A stretch of DNA of 64,000 nucleotides from Paracoccus contaminans (GTDB taxonomy: Bacteria > Pseudomonadota > Alphaproteobacteria > Rhodobacterales > Rhodobacteraceae), in the NCBI RefSeq assembly GCF_002105555.1, contig NZ_CP020612.1, positions 585,001 through 649,000 of the forward strand. Direction: 5' to 3'. Shown here one piece after another: positions 18,171 to 26,518 of this stretch. The notes beneath the pieces were generated by a model. It was given only the letters and a program-made list of their open reading frames with translations, did no database searches and was not told where the DNA came from. The first letter of the stretch is position 1. Each line of letters starts with the position of its first letter. A program made the translations under genes and the position numbers.

Positions 18171-19348
18171 CAGGTCTCTCCCGCCAGCATGGCAATGTCG
18201 ATCAGCGCCGGCGCAGGCATCACGAAGCCGGATTCGATCCAGGCCGCCTCGGCCGCGCGCAGCCCCCGCCCCAGCGCCGCGCCCGACAGCGCCGGCAGGT
18301 CGGCTGCGCAAACCGGCATCCGCTGGCCGGCGGCAAGGGCAATCTGCTCGCGCCAGTCATCCCGCGGCGCCTCGCCCCGCGCCGCGCGCAGCAGCGCGAT
18401 CTGCCCGGCGCGCCGGGCGCCCAGACGATAGGCGGCCTCGGCCAGCGGCCCGGCAAAGCGCAGCTCGTCCTGAACCCGCGCCTCGTCCCGCGACAGGCGC
18501 AGGCGCTGCGCCGCATCGGGCGCGCCAAGGGCAGCCAGGCGCAGGGGCCAGCGCCCGTTCTTCTGCATGGAAATATCCGGGGGTCCGGGGCAAAGCCCCG
18601 GTTCCGCCGCGACGAGGGCCGCGGCCCGCGCCGCATCGGCGCCGGGCAGCACCGCCTCCAGCACCCCGGAACGGTCCATCAGCGCCAGCGCCTCGGCAGG
18701 ATCGGGGGCGTCCAGCAGCTTGCGCATCTCGGCCCCCACGCGCTCGCGCGACAGCTGCGCCAGCCCTGCCCGGCCCCGCGCGCAGGCGGCCAGCGCCTCG
18801 GGATCGGCCGCGCCGGGGCGGCCATGGCGGGCATGAAAGCGGAAGAACCGCAGGATGCGCAGGTAATCCTCGGCGATCCGCCGGTCCGGATCGCCCACGA
18901 AGCGCAGCCGCCGCGCAGCCAGATCGGGCAGCCCCCCGACCGGGTCGATCACCTGCCCATCGGCATCGGCATAAAGCGCGTTCATGGTGAAATCGCGCCG
19001 CGCCGCATCATCCTCGATGCGGTCCGAAAAGGCGACGACCGCGCGCCGGCCATCCGTCTGCACGTCGCGGCGGAAGGTTGTCACCTCGAACCCCTCGCCA
19101 TCGGTGATCACCGTCACGGTGCCATGGGCGATCCCTGTTGGAACCGTGCGCAGCCCCGCCGCCCCGGCCAGCGCGATGACCCGTTCGGGCAGGGCATCGG
19201 TGGCGATGTCGATATCCTCGACCGGCTCGCCCAGCAGGGCGTTGCGCACCGCGCCCCCCACGATCAACGCGCGGGCGGGCGAAAGCGCCGCCAGGACGCG
19301 GCGCAGCGGCGGATGCGCGGTCACGCTGCCGGGCAGGACCGCGTTCAT
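18170..19348 (-). CDS. cca: CCA tRNA nucleotidyltransferase with an in-frame palindromic repeat
   Basis: Adds or repairs the 3'-terminal CCA of tRNAs, or only the C or A part in some bacteria. It has 392 residues. The class II polymerase-beta fold shows LIVGGAVRNALLG, the metal motif DIDIATDA, RRDFTMNALYAD and the RRIAEDYLRILRFFRFHAR helix. Residues about 249-264 (PGLCPGPPDISMQKNG) are encoded by a copy of the dispersed palindromic repeat, which keeps the frame open and adds a loop between two helices of the C-terminal domain. The start overlaps the Nudix stop (ATGA) and the end overlaps the exporter start. It is probably functional, since the insert lies outside the catalytic core. Confidence 0.93.
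   Translation of the reverse strand: MNAVLPGSVTAHPPLRRVLAALSPARALIVGGAVRNALLGEPVEDIDIATDALPERVIALAGAAGLRTVPTGIAHGTVTVITDGEGFEVTTFRRDVQTDGRRAVVAFSDRIEDDAARRDFTMNALYADADGQVIDPVGGLPDLAARRLRFVGDPDRRIAEDYLRILRFFRFHARHGRPGAADPEALAACARGRAGLAQLSRERVGAEMRKLLDAPDPAEALALMDRSGVLEAVLPGADAARAAALVAAEPGLCPGPPDISMQKNGRWPLRLAALGAPDAAQRLRLSRDEARVQDELRFAGPLAEAAYRLGARRAGQIALLRAARGEAPRDDWREQIALAAGQRMPVCAADLPALSGAALGRGLRAAEAAWIESGFVMPAPALIDIAMLAGET
18558..18605 (+). repeat. palindromic repeat copy A, inside cca
   Basis: It begins TTCTTCTGCATGG, then AAATATCC, GGGGGTCCGGGG, an AAA loop and GCCCCGG. CCGGGGC (18585-18591) and GCCCCGG (18595-18601) form a perfect seven-pair stem. The tail and stem match the intergenic copies at 28866, 32481-32531 and 48796. 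It is translated in frame as part of cca on the other strand. Confidence 0.8.
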
Positions 19349-19833
19349 GCCCCCAGCCGCCGCGCCAGGGACAGCAGCACCCGCGCGGTGGCGCCCCAGA
19401 TGTAATAGGGGCCCCAGGGCGCCACGTGATAGCTGCGCCAGTCCCCGCGCCACAGCCGCCGTTCCAGCCGGTAATGGGCCGGATCGGCGACATGGGCAAA
19501 GGGGACGGTGAACGCCTCCTCGACCTCGCCGGGTTCGGGACGGGGCGTGAAATCGCCGCGGATCAGTGCCAGCACCGGGGTCATCGCAAAGCCGGTGACG
19601 GTGCGATGGGGCGGCAGGGTGCCCAGCACCTCGACCTGCGCGGGGTCCAGCCCGATCTCCTCGCGCGCCTCGCGCAGCGCGGCGGCGGTTTCGTCCGCAT
19701 CGCCCGGATCGACCTTGCCCCCCGGCAGGGCGATCTGGCCGGGATGATGGCGCAGGCCGCTGGCCCGCTTGGTCAGCACCAGCCGTCCGTCCGCATGGAA
19801 CGCGGCCAGCACGCCCGCCGGACGCCAGGCCAT
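19345..19833 (-). CDS. CoA pyrophosphatase-type Nudix hydrolase, N-terminus apparently frameshifted
   Basis: Hydrolyses CoA or related nucleotides. The open frame from the ATG at MAWRPAG gives 162 residues and holds the UPF0035 segment TKRASGLRHHPGQIALPGGK and the Nudix motif REAREEIGL. Relatives are about 190-200 residues and start upstream. An ATG at 19937 overlaps the hsp33 stop (ATGA, as at every other junction of this operon) and reads MTAAPSCIRDRLAAALGAGG. That frame then needs one extra G in a G5-C-G6 tract (19879-19890) to join SSDFDLEG. Either the gene carries a one-base deletion, the tract varies in length, or the sequence has an error. The frame 19345-19833 is certain; the true start is not. 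Confidence 0.8.
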   Translation of the reverse strand: MAWRPAGVLAAFHADGRLVLTKRASGLRHHPGQIALPGGKVDPGDADETAAALREAREEIGLDPAQVEVLGTLPPHRTVTGFAMTPVLALIRGDFTPRPEPGEVEEAFTVPFAHVADPAHYRLERRLWRGDWRSYHVAPWGPYYIWGATARVLLSLARRLGA

Positions 19834-19933
19834 GCCGTCCGGCGCATTGCCCTCCAGGTCAAAATCCGAACTGGGCAGCCCCCCGCCCCCAGGGCGGCGG
19901 CCAGGCGATCGCGGATGCAGGAAGGCGCAGCCG

Positions 19934-20953
19934 TCATCCGGCGTCCCGCGCCTGCAGCGGAAGGCCCTCGGCATCCACCGTCGCCTCAAAGCCCAGGCTG
20001 GCGGGGTCGAACTCGTAATGCGCGCCGCAGAACTGACAGTCGGCCGTCACCTGCCCCTCGGGGGTGGTCATGTGGGCGATGTCCTTGGCCGAATAGATCG
20101 ACAGCGTGCCGCGCACCCGCTCGGCCGAACAGGAACAGCCGAACTCGACCCGCTGGGGATCGAAGACGCGCGGCGCTTCCTCGTGGAAAAGGCGCACCAG
20201 CAGGTCGGTGGGGGCAAGCGTGGGGCCGATCAGTTCCAGCGTCTCGACCGTGGACAGCAGGTGGTTCGCGCGGCTCCAGTCCTCGGATTCCGCGCCCTGC
20301 AGGATGTCGGCCGCCTCGATCAGCCCGCCCTGCCCCGAGCCGCCCTCGCCCGGCGCGGCAGGCTGGGCGGGCAGGGTCTGCAGCATGATGCCGCCCGCGC
20401 GCCAGCTTGCCCCGGCATCGCCCGGCATGCGGTTCTCGCCATAGGACAGGGCAAAGCTGGTGGGCAGCTGTTCGGACTGGGCGAAATACGTCCCCGCGCA
20501 GGCCGACAGCGACCCGCCCGCCAGCGGCGTGATCCCCTGATAGGGCAGGTTGCCCGCGCCCTGGTCGATGAGGATGGCGAAATACCCCTCGCCGATCTGC
20601 TCGAAAGGCGGGCGCTCGTCCAGCCGCTCGGCGTCAAAGCTGGCCCAGCCGCGGATGCGGGCCGGACCACCTTCCTCGGCCGGGGCGTAATAGTCGGCGG
20701 CCAGCGTGCGGATCGCGCCGTTGCCGCGCACCTGGATCGACAGCTTCCAGCGCAGCTTGACCGTCGGCCCGATCAGCGCCGCCAGCAGGGCGACCTCGGC
20801 CACCAGCGCCGCGACGGGGGCGGGATAATCATGGCGGGTCAGGACATGGTTCAGCACGCCGTCCAGCCGGGCCACGCGGCCGCGAACGCCGGAACGGTCC
20901 AGTTGAAACGGCAGGACGGTATCGTCCCAGGCGATCTGGTTGATCTTGGTCAT
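19934..20953 (-). CDS. hslO: Hsp33 family redox-regulated chaperonin
   Basis: Cytosolic holdase activated by oxidation and unfolding. It has 339 residues, slightly longer than the roughly 290-residue E. coli form. The N-terminal domain includes LSIQVRGNGAIRTLAADYYA and YQGITPLAGGSL. The C-terminal zinc-binding switch is FGCSCSAER with DCQFCGAHYEF: four cysteines in CxC and CxxC arrangement. The start at MTKINQ follows a short unannotated leader. It heads a run of overlapping genes: Nudix, cca, ABC exporter and RNA methyltransferase. Confidence 0.94.
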   Translation of the reverse strand: MTKINQIAWDDTVLPFQLDRSGVRGRVARLDGVLNHVLTRHDYPAPVAALVAEVALLAALIGPTVKLRWKLSIQVRGNGAIRTLAADYYAPAEEGGPARIRGWASFDAERLDERPPFEQIGEGYFAILIDQGAGNLPYQGITPLAGGSLSACAGTYFAQSEQLPTSFALSYGENRMPGDAGASWRAGGIMLQTLPAQPAAPGEGGSGQGGLIEAADILQGAESEDWSRANHLLSTVETLELIGPTLAPTDLLVRLFHEEAPRVFDPQRVEFGCSCSAERVRGTLSIYSAKDIAHMTTPEGQVTADCQFCGAHYEFDPASLGFEATVDAEGLPLQARDAG

Positions 20954-21110
20954 CTTGGCCCTTCGGAAAGCTGCGCAGCCCGTCCCTTGGGCCGCGGCGT
21001 CGCGGGCTGATATAGGGGCAACCCGCCCGAACCCCAAGCGGGGGGCCGCCCTTCTCAATCTGCTCGTCCGCCCGCGCGCCGCGGGCGGCGGATGGCAGGC
21101 GCGCCCTGGC

Positions 21111-22148
21111 CTATGCGGCCCATCCTGCCAGATTCTCGCCCAGCACGTTCATCAGCACGCCGATATGGGCGTCGTCGTCGTTCAGGCAGGGGATATAGGT
21201 GAAATCCTTGCCGCCCGCATGCTCATACGCCTCGCGGATCTCGCCGTTGATCTCCTCGAGCGTCTCGATGCAGTCGGCGCTGAAGGCAGGCGAGATGACG
21301 GCGATGTCGGTGATGCCGCGCCGGGCCAGGTCGGCGACATGTTCGACGGTATAGGGCTTGAGCCATTCCTCGGGTCCGAAGACCGACTGAAAGGTCGTGT
21401 CGATCGCATCCTCGGGCCAGCCCAGCCGCTCGCGCAGCAGGCGCGTCGTCTTCTGGCACTGGCAATGATAGGGATCGCCCTCCTGCAGATAGCGGCGCGG
21501 CATCCCGTGATAGGATGCGACCAGCTTCTGCGGCCGCCGGCCCGACAGGGCGCGCTCGACCGATTGCGCCAGCGCGTCGATGTAATCGGGGCGGTCGAAA
21601 TAGGGCGCGCAGGTCCGCACGGCCGGCTGCCATTTCTGCGCCATCAGCGCCCGGAACAGCTGGTCGTTGGCCGTCGCGCTCGTCGCGCCCGCGTAATGGG
21701 GATAAAGCGGCAGGAACACGATCCGGTCGCAGCCCGCCTTGACCATCCGGTCCACCACCGAGATGGTCGAGGGGTTGCCATAGCGCATGCAGAAATCCAC
21801 CATCACCTGATCGCCCCAGCGGGCGTCGGCGGCCGCGCGCAGCTTGGCGACCTGCGCCTTGGTGATCGTCATCAGCGGGCTTTCGTTCGCCTCGACGTTC
21901 CAGATCGAGCGATAGTTCTTGCCCGAGGTGAAGGGCCGTTTGGTCAGGATGATCCCCTGCAGCAGCGGCTGCCATTTCCAGCGCGGATAGTCGATGACAC
22001 GGCGGTCCGACAGGAATTCGTTCAGATAGCGCCGCATCGACCAGTAATCATGGCCATCGGGCGTTCCGAGATTGGCCACGAGGATGCCCGTGCGCCGGCG
22101 CGGCAGGGCGGGATGGTCGGCGGGCGCATGGTCGGGGCGATGGGTCAT
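21111..22148 (-). CDS. hemH: ferrochelatase
   Basis: Inserts Fe2+ into protoporphyrin IX in the last step of protohaem synthesis. It has 345 residues, the normal bacterial length. Conserved segments are GILVANLGTPDGHDYWSMRR, FLPLYPHYAGATSATAND, the SYHGMPRRYL active-site loop with its histidine, FGPEEWLKPYT, and SPAFSADCIETLEEI. Its ATG overlaps the stop of the upstream methyltransferase (ATGA). The two are probably one operon, though the methyltransferase has no known tie to haem. Confidence 0.96.
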   Translation of the reverse strand: MTHRPDHAPADHPALPRRRTGILVANLGTPDGHDYWSMRRYLNEFLSDRRVIDYPRWKWQPLLQGIILTKRPFTSGKNYRSIWNVEANESPLMTITKAQVAKLRAAADARWGDQVMVDFCMRYGNPSTISVVDRMVKAGCDRIVFLPLYPHYAGATSATANDQLFRALMAQKWQPAVRTCAPYFDRPDYIDALAQSVERALSGRRPQKLVASYHGMPRRYLQEGDPYHCQCQKTTRLLRERLGWPEDAIDTTFQSVFGPEEWLKPYTVEHVADLARRGITDIAVISPAFSADCIETLEEINGEIREAYEHAGGKDFTYIPCLNDDDAHIGVLMNVLGENLAGWAA

Positions 22149-22987
22149 GGCGTTCTCGGGTTCAGGGCATCGGCAAGCCGCACCTGGGCAGAGCCGGGGC
22201 GCAGGGGCCGGGGCTGGTTGTCCGCAGGCGCCCAGCCGGTCAGAAAGATCAGGTCCAAACCCAGCAGGATGCGGTCCGGTTCCTGCGGATCGGCGGCATC
22301 GCGGGCAAGGATCTCGGCCGCCGCGCTCAGCACCGAGCGCCGCGTGGGCCGGCGCAGGCGGCGATCGAGGGCGTTCGTCTCGCCCATCGCGCGCAGATCG
22401 CGGGCCAGCGCCATCAGGCCGGTATAGCTGACAGCCTGCGTGACCTGGTCTGCCACCGGCAGCGCCAGCCCGCCGCGGGCCAGCAGCGCGCCCATGTCGC
22501 GGATCTCGCCCATGGGCGCAACGCGGGGGGACAGACCGCCGGTCAGCGCCGTTTCGGCCTCGGCCAGCGCCCTGCGCAAGGGGGCAAGCGTGCGCCCCCC
22601 CGGCAAGGCCGCGATGAACAGCCCGTCCGGGCGCAGGGCGCGCGCGCACTGGACGATCTGCCCGACCGGATCATCCGCCCAGTGCAGCGCCATGGCATGG
22701 ATCACCAGATCATGCGCGCCGGGCTCCAGCGCCAGCACCGTATCATCGGGCACCACCCGTGCGGCCGGCATCGCCCCGGCCCAGAAATCCACCGCGCCGG
22801 TCACAACGGCCGGCGATGTAAACACTCTGTTAACCTCGCCCAGCCTATCCTCGATCTCGCCCAGGACCAGCGCATGCGGCCAGTGCTCGCGCCCCTGCCG
22901 GTCGGCCCGTGCCCGCTGGCGGACCAGCGCGGCCCGGTCGGTCAGCCGCGGGGGCGCGGGTCGGGGATCGGGGGACAGGCCAGCCAT
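22145..22987 (-). CDS. SAM-dependent methyltransferase (BioC/NDUFAF5-like)
   Basis: A 280-residue class I methyltransferase. The N-terminus RLTDRAALVRQRARAD with EIEDRLGEVNRVF matches the NDUFAF5/BioC group, whose members include a hydroxylase-linked complex I assembly factor. The chain then has LEPGAHDLVIHAMALHWADD, typical of BioC-type enzymes (the LHW motif), and QCARALRPDGLFIAALPGG. The SAM glycine loop is weak, reading AVDFWAGAMPAARV, so catalytic activity is not assured. The start at MAGLSPDP is within two bases of the divergent comF upstream start. Confidence 0.8.
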   Translation of the reverse strand: MAGLSPDPRPAPPRLTDRAALVRQRARADRQGREHWPHALVLGEIEDRLGEVNRVFTSPAVVTGAVDFWAGAMPAARVVPDDTVLALEPGAHDLVIHAMALHWADDPVGQIVQCARALRPDGLFIAALPGGRTLAPLRRALAEAETALTGGLSPRVAPMGEIRDMGALLARGGLALPVADQVTQAVSYTGLMALARDLRAMGETNALDRRLRRPTRRSVLSAAAEILARDAADPQEPDRILLGLDLIFLTGWAPADNQPRPLRPGSAQVRLADALNPRTP

Positions 22988-23018
22988 GGAGCTCAGCTTT
23001 ACGGTGCTTTGCGGGGCG

Positions 23019-23783
23019 ATGAAAGCCGCCGTCACCGGCATTTTTCCGCCCCAATGCCCCGGCTGCGGCGCCGGCGTGGCCGAGGATGGGGGCCTGTGCC
23101 CCGATTGCTGGCGGGACACCGAATTCATCGGCGGCACGGCCTGCGGCCATTGCGGCGCCCCGCTGCCCGGCCCTGCGGGCGGCGGCGAGACCGCCGATGA
23201 CGAGGCGCTGGTCTGCGACGACTGCCTTGCGACGCCGCGCCCCTGGCAGCGCGGCCGGGCAGCGGTCGTCTATGCGGGGGCCGGGCGTCGGCTGGCGCTG
23301 GCGCTCAAGCATGGGGACCGTCTTGATCTGGTTCCGGTGCTGGGCGGCTGGATGGCGCGGGCCGCCGCCCCGCTGGTGCAGCCGGGGATGCTGGTCGTTC
23401 CCGTCCCGATCCATCCGCGCCGCCTGCTGGGGCGCAAATACAACCAGGCGGCGCTGCTGGCCGCACGCATCGCGCGGGCGCATCGCCTGCCGCTGGTGCC
23501 CGGCGCGCTGATCCGGCGCCGGCACACGCCGATGCAGAACCACGCATCCGTGGCCGACCGCTTTGCCAATCTCGAAGGCGCGCTGGCCGTGCCCCCCGCC
23601 ATGCAGCCACGGCTGAGCGGCAGGCCGATCCTGCTGGTCGATGACGTAATGACCTCGGGGGCGACGCTGGCGGCGGCGGCGGGGGCGCTGTCGGGCGCTG
23701 GCTGCGGCGCGGTGTCGGTTACCGTGCTGGCCCGTGCGGTCAAGGGGGGCAGGCCGGCACGGGACGGGGATACCGATGCGTGA
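23019..23783 (+). CDS. ComF family phosphoribosyltransferase-like protein
   Basis: A 254-residue protein of the ComF family, which is tied to DNA uptake in competent bacteria, though most members are uncharacterised. The N-terminal zinc region has PPQCPGCG, LCPDCW, ACGHCG and VCDDC, four cysteine pairs. The C-terminal phosphoribosyltransferase-type region has LVVPVPIHPRRLLGRKYNQA and ILLVDDVMTSGATL, the PRPP-binding signature. I chose MKAAVTG because its distance to PPQC fits relatives. An ATG eleven codons upstream overlaps the divergent methyltransferase start. No other competence gene is nearby. Confidence 0.88.
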   Translation: MKAAVTGIFPPQCPGCGAGVAEDGGLCPDCWRDTEFIGGTACGHCGAPLPGPAGGGETADDEALVCDDCLATPRPWQRGRAAVVYAGAGRRLALALKHGDRLDLVPVLGGWMARAAAPLVQPGMLVVPVPIHPRRLLGRKYNQAALLAARIARAHRLPLVPGALIRRRHTPMQNHASVADRFANLEGALAVPPAMQPRLSGRPILLVDDVMTSGATLAAAAGALSGAGCGAVSVTVLARAVKGGRPARDGDTDA

Positions 23784-23866
23784 TGCGGGCCGCAGGGTGG
23801 CGGGACACGCAATGTTTTGGGCGCGACCCTCTTACATCTGCGCCGGGACCGCTTAGTCTGCGTTCC

Positions 23867-24295
23867 ATGCTGCGCATCAACGACGCCATTTCCATCGCCG
23901 ACTGGGAACTGTCGGAACAGTTCAGCCGGGCACAGGGGCCGGGCGGGCAGAACGTGAACAAGGTCTCCACCGCGGTCGAGCTGCGCTTCGAGGCAGAGCG
24001 TTCGCCCCACCTGTCCCCCGCCGTCAAGGCGCGGCTGCGCCGGCTTGCGGGGCGGCGCTGGACGCAGGACGGCGCCATCATCATCGCCGTGCAGGACACC
24101 CGCAGCCAGGCCCGCAACCGCGAGATCGCGCGCGAGCGGCTGGCCGAGCTGATCGGCAAGGCCCTGCCCGCCCCCCGCCCGCGCATCGCGACCCGCCCGA
24201 CGCAGGGCAGCCAGCGCCGCCGGCTTGCCGGCAAGGCCCTGCGCGGCACCGTCAAGGCGCTGCGCGGGCGGGTCGCCCCGGCGGAGGAAGGATGA
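23867..24295 (+). CDS. arfB: alternative ribosome-rescue factor, peptidyl-tRNA hydrolase ArfB
   Basis: Releases peptides from ribosomes stalled without a stop codon, a back-up to tmRNA. The 142 residues start MLRINDAISI. The catalytic GGQ lies in RAQGPGGQNVNKVSTAVELRF (residues 26-28). The basic tail, rich in Arg/Lys/Gln (RPTQGSQRRRLAGKALRG), fits the mRNA-entry-channel anchor of this family. Its stop overlaps the following Nudix gene as ATGA. smpB, the partner of tmRNA, is also in this window. Confidence 0.93.
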   Translation: MLRINDAISIADWELSEQFSRAQGPGGQNVNKVSTAVELRFEAERSPHLSPAVKARLRRLAGRRWTQDGAIIIAVQDTRSQARNREIARERLAELIGKALPAPRPRIATRPTQGSQRRRLAGKALRGTVKALRGRVAPAEEG

Positions 24296-24747
24296 GCACG
24301 CTGCGCCGCCGCATCGGCAGGCTGATGGGCGCACGCCAGCCCGCATTGCAGGTCGCGGCGCTGTGCGTGAACGGCGATACCGGCAAGGTGCTGATGATCA
24401 CCAGCCGCGGGACAGGCCGCTGGATCATCCCCAAGGGCTGGCCGATGCCCGGCCGCAGCCTGGCCGAGGCCGCCCTGCAGGAAGCGTGGGAGGAAGCGGG
24501 CGTGCGCGCCAATCCCGGCCGCCGGATCGGCAGCTACAACTATGACAAGATGCAGTCGGGCGGCTTTGCCATCCCGGTGCTGGTCCATGTCTTCCTGACG
24601 CGGGTCGAAAGCCTGGCGGAGGACTATCCCGAATCGGGGCGGCGCGAACGGCGCTGGGTCGCCCCCGACGAGGCCGCCGCGATGGTGGCCGAGGGTGATC
24701 TTGCCACGCTGCTGCGCCAGCTCGGCCCCGGGCCGGCCGCGTGCTGA
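24292..24747 (+). CDS. Nudix hydrolase (diphosphoinositol-polyphosphate phosphohydrolase-like)
   Basis: A 151-residue Nudix protein. The box is GWPMPGRSLAEAALQEAWEE followed by AGV, and RWIIPKG precedes it. This pattern is shared with DIPP-type hydrolases, although bacterial members often act on nucleotide or polyphosphate substrates. The first ATG overlaps the arfB stop. The end overlaps a possible GTG start of the phosphate transporter. The substrate cannot be assigned from sequence. Confidence 0.88.
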   Translation: MSTLRRRIGRLMGARQPALQVAALCVNGDTGKVLMITSRGTGRWIIPKGWPMPGRSLAEAALQEAWEEAGVRANPGRRIGSYNYDKMQSGGFAIPVLVHVFLTRVESLAEDYPESGRRERRWVAPDEAAAMVAEGDLATLLRQLGPGPAAC

Positions 24748-24764
24748 ACGGCGGCCGCGGCCCG

Positions 24765-26189
24765 ATGGGAAAGGAAAGCGGGCCGGGGCGGTTCCGGATC
24801 CTGGACAAGGATCTCGAACGCGTTGCCAACAGCGAAAGCGCGGGCGCGCAGTCGCGCCGCCCGGTGCTGCGGCTGGGGCTGGCGCTGATCTTTGCGGCGC
24901 TTGCCTCGATCCTTGCGGGCGGGGCCTCGGCCGGGGTCAACGCCGGATGGGCGCTGATCCCCGGCGTCATGATCGGGGCCTTCCTCGCGCTGTCCATCGG
25001 CGCCAATGACAGCGCCAACGCCCTGGGCCCGGCGGTCGGCGCGGGGGCGATCTCGGCGCGGGCGGGGCTGGCGCTGGTCGCGCTGGCCGAGATAGCCGGC
25101 GCGCTGACGGGGGGCGAGCGGGTCGGCGAGACGCTCAGTTCGGGGCTGCTCGGCCCGGCCCAGCTGGCGCGGGACGGTGCGGCGACGGTCATGCTGGCGG
25201 CCATGATCGCCGCTGCCGGCTGGATCGCGCTGGCGACATGGGCGGGCGCGCCTGTCTCGACCACCCATGCGGTGGTGGGCGGCATCGCCGGCGCCGGCAT
25301 CGCCGTCTTCGGTGCCGCCGGAGCAAGCTGGCGGGGGCTGGGGATCATCGCGTCGGGGTGGATGGTCTCGCCCGTCATCGCCGGGCTGATCGCGGCGGTG
25401 CTGCTGGCGCTGCTGCGCAGCCGGATCCAGCGCGCGCCCGATCCCATCCTTGCCGGGACGCGCTGGTTCCCGGTGATCGTCGGGGTTCTGGCGGCGGTTC
25501 TGGCCGGCTATGCGCTGGCGCTGTCGGGCTTGCCGGGGGCGGGGCCGGCGGCCGGCATCACGGCGGCGGCCGGGGCCGGCGCATGGTGGCTGGCGCGCCG
25601 CCGCATCGCGGCCGAACGCGCCGCCGGCCTTCGCCCCCGCCAGGCGATGAAGCGGCTGTTCGGCCCGCCCCTGGTGGCGGCCGCGATGCTGATCGCCTAT
25701 GGGCACGGGGCCAATGACGTGGCCAATGTCGCCGCGCCCCTTTCCGTCATCGCCGGGGACGGCGATCCGGGCGCGCCCTTGTGGCTGGCCACGGGGGCGC
25801 TGGGCTTTGCGCTGGGCGCCACGCTTTTCGGCCGCCGCCTGGTGCGGATGGTGGGCAGCCGCATCACCAGGCTGAACCCGGCGCGCGCGCTTTGCGTGAC
25901 ACTGGCCACCGCGCTGGTGCTGCTGGGCGCGACCTGGGCGGGGCTGCCGGTGTCCACGACCCATGTCGCCGTGGGCGCCGTGTTCGGCGTCGGCTTTTAC
26001 CGCGAATGGGAGGAGCGCCGCCTGCATCCGGGCGCCCCTGACGCCCCCCTTCCGCCCGAGGAACTGCATCGCCGCCGCCTGGTGCGCCGCAGCGCCGTGC
26101 TGCGCACGCTGGCCGCATGGGCGGTCACGGTGCCGATCACCGGCGCCCTGTCGGCGGTGCTGGCGCTGGCGCTGGGCGCGGCCGGCTAG
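24765..26189 (+). CDS. inorganic phosphate transporter, PiT family
   Basis: A proton- or metal-phosphate symporter in the inner membrane with 474 residues and about ten to twelve helices. Two copies of the family signature are present: GANDSANALGPAVGAGAIS near the first third and GHGANDVANVAAPL in the second half. PVSTTHAVVGG and PVSTTHVAVGA, the companion repeats, are also there. The start at MGKESG is chosen over a GTG eight codons earlier that overlaps the Nudix gene. Its TAG shares the CTAG palindrome with the convergent RAM-domain gene. No phoU-like gene is adjacent. Confidence 0.92.
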   Translation: MGKESGPGRFRILDKDLERVANSESAGAQSRRPVLRLGLALIFAALASILAGGASAGVNAGWALIPGVMIGAFLALSIGANDSANALGPAVGAGAISARAGLALVALAEIAGALTGGERVGETLSSGLLGPAQLARDGAATVMLAAMIAAAGWIALATWAGAPVSTTHAVVGGIAGAGIAVFGAAGASWRGLGIIASGWMVSPVIAGLIAAVLLALLRSRIQRAPDPILAGTRWFPVIVGVLAAVLAGYALALSGLPGAGPAAGITAAAGAGAWWLARRRIAAERAAGLRPRQAMKRLFGPPLVAAAMLIAYGHGANDVANVAAPLSVIAGDGDPGAPLWLATGALGFALGATLFGRRLVRMVGSRITRLNPARALCVTLATALVLLGATWAGLPVSTTHVAVGAVFGVGFYREWEERRLHPGAPDAPLPPEELHRRRLVRRSAVLRTLAAWAVTVPITGALSAVLALALGAAG

Positions 26190-26422
26190 AACGCCTTGAA
26201 GGTCATGGTGGTCAGCGTGCGGTGAATGCCGGGAATGTCGAACAGCCGCTGGTTCAGATAGTGCCCCACATCGGCATCCTCGGGAACATAGACCTTGGCC
26301 AACAGGTCGTATTCGCCCGAGGTGGAATAAAGCTCGCTCACCACCTCGCGGTCATAGATGGCGCCGGCCACCTCATAGGTCTTGCCGGGGGCACAGCGGA
26401 ACTGGACAAAGACGGGACGCAT
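26186..26422 (-). CDS. stand-alone Lrp/AsnC ligand-binding (RAM) domain protein
   Basis: A 78-residue protein made of one RAM domain with no DNA-binding part. It reads RPVFVQFRCAPGKTYEVA, a VVSELYSTSGEYDLLAKV core typical of RAM domains, then a PGIHRTLTTM segment and TFKAF. Such stand-alone proteins bind amino acids or other small ligands and can assemble into rings. The role here is unknown. Its stop lies in the CTAG that also ends the phosphate transporter gene. The gene is monocistronic by appearance. Confidence 0.85.
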   Translation of the reverse strand: MRPVFVQFRCAPGKTYEVAGAIYDREVVSELYSTSGEYDLLAKVYVPEDADVGHYLNQRLFDIPGIHRTLTTMTFKAF

Positions 26423-26518
26423 CGGGGCCTCTCGCGCAAGGGGGGTGCAGGGCGATCCTAGCGGGCGCGCAAGGCCGGGGCCAGATGCCCGGTGCCGCCG
26501 CGCCTGTGAGGGCGCGTT

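Noticed and set aside
15381-18431. A 1016-codon plus-strand ORF antisense to the ABC exporter
   Set aside because: Composition is Arg/Pro/Ala-rich with no domain; the exporter motifs on the other strand are complete.
24624-26069. Minus-strand ORF of 481 codons antisense to the phosphate transporter
   Set aside because: Low-complexity shadow. The two PiT signatures are on the plus strand.
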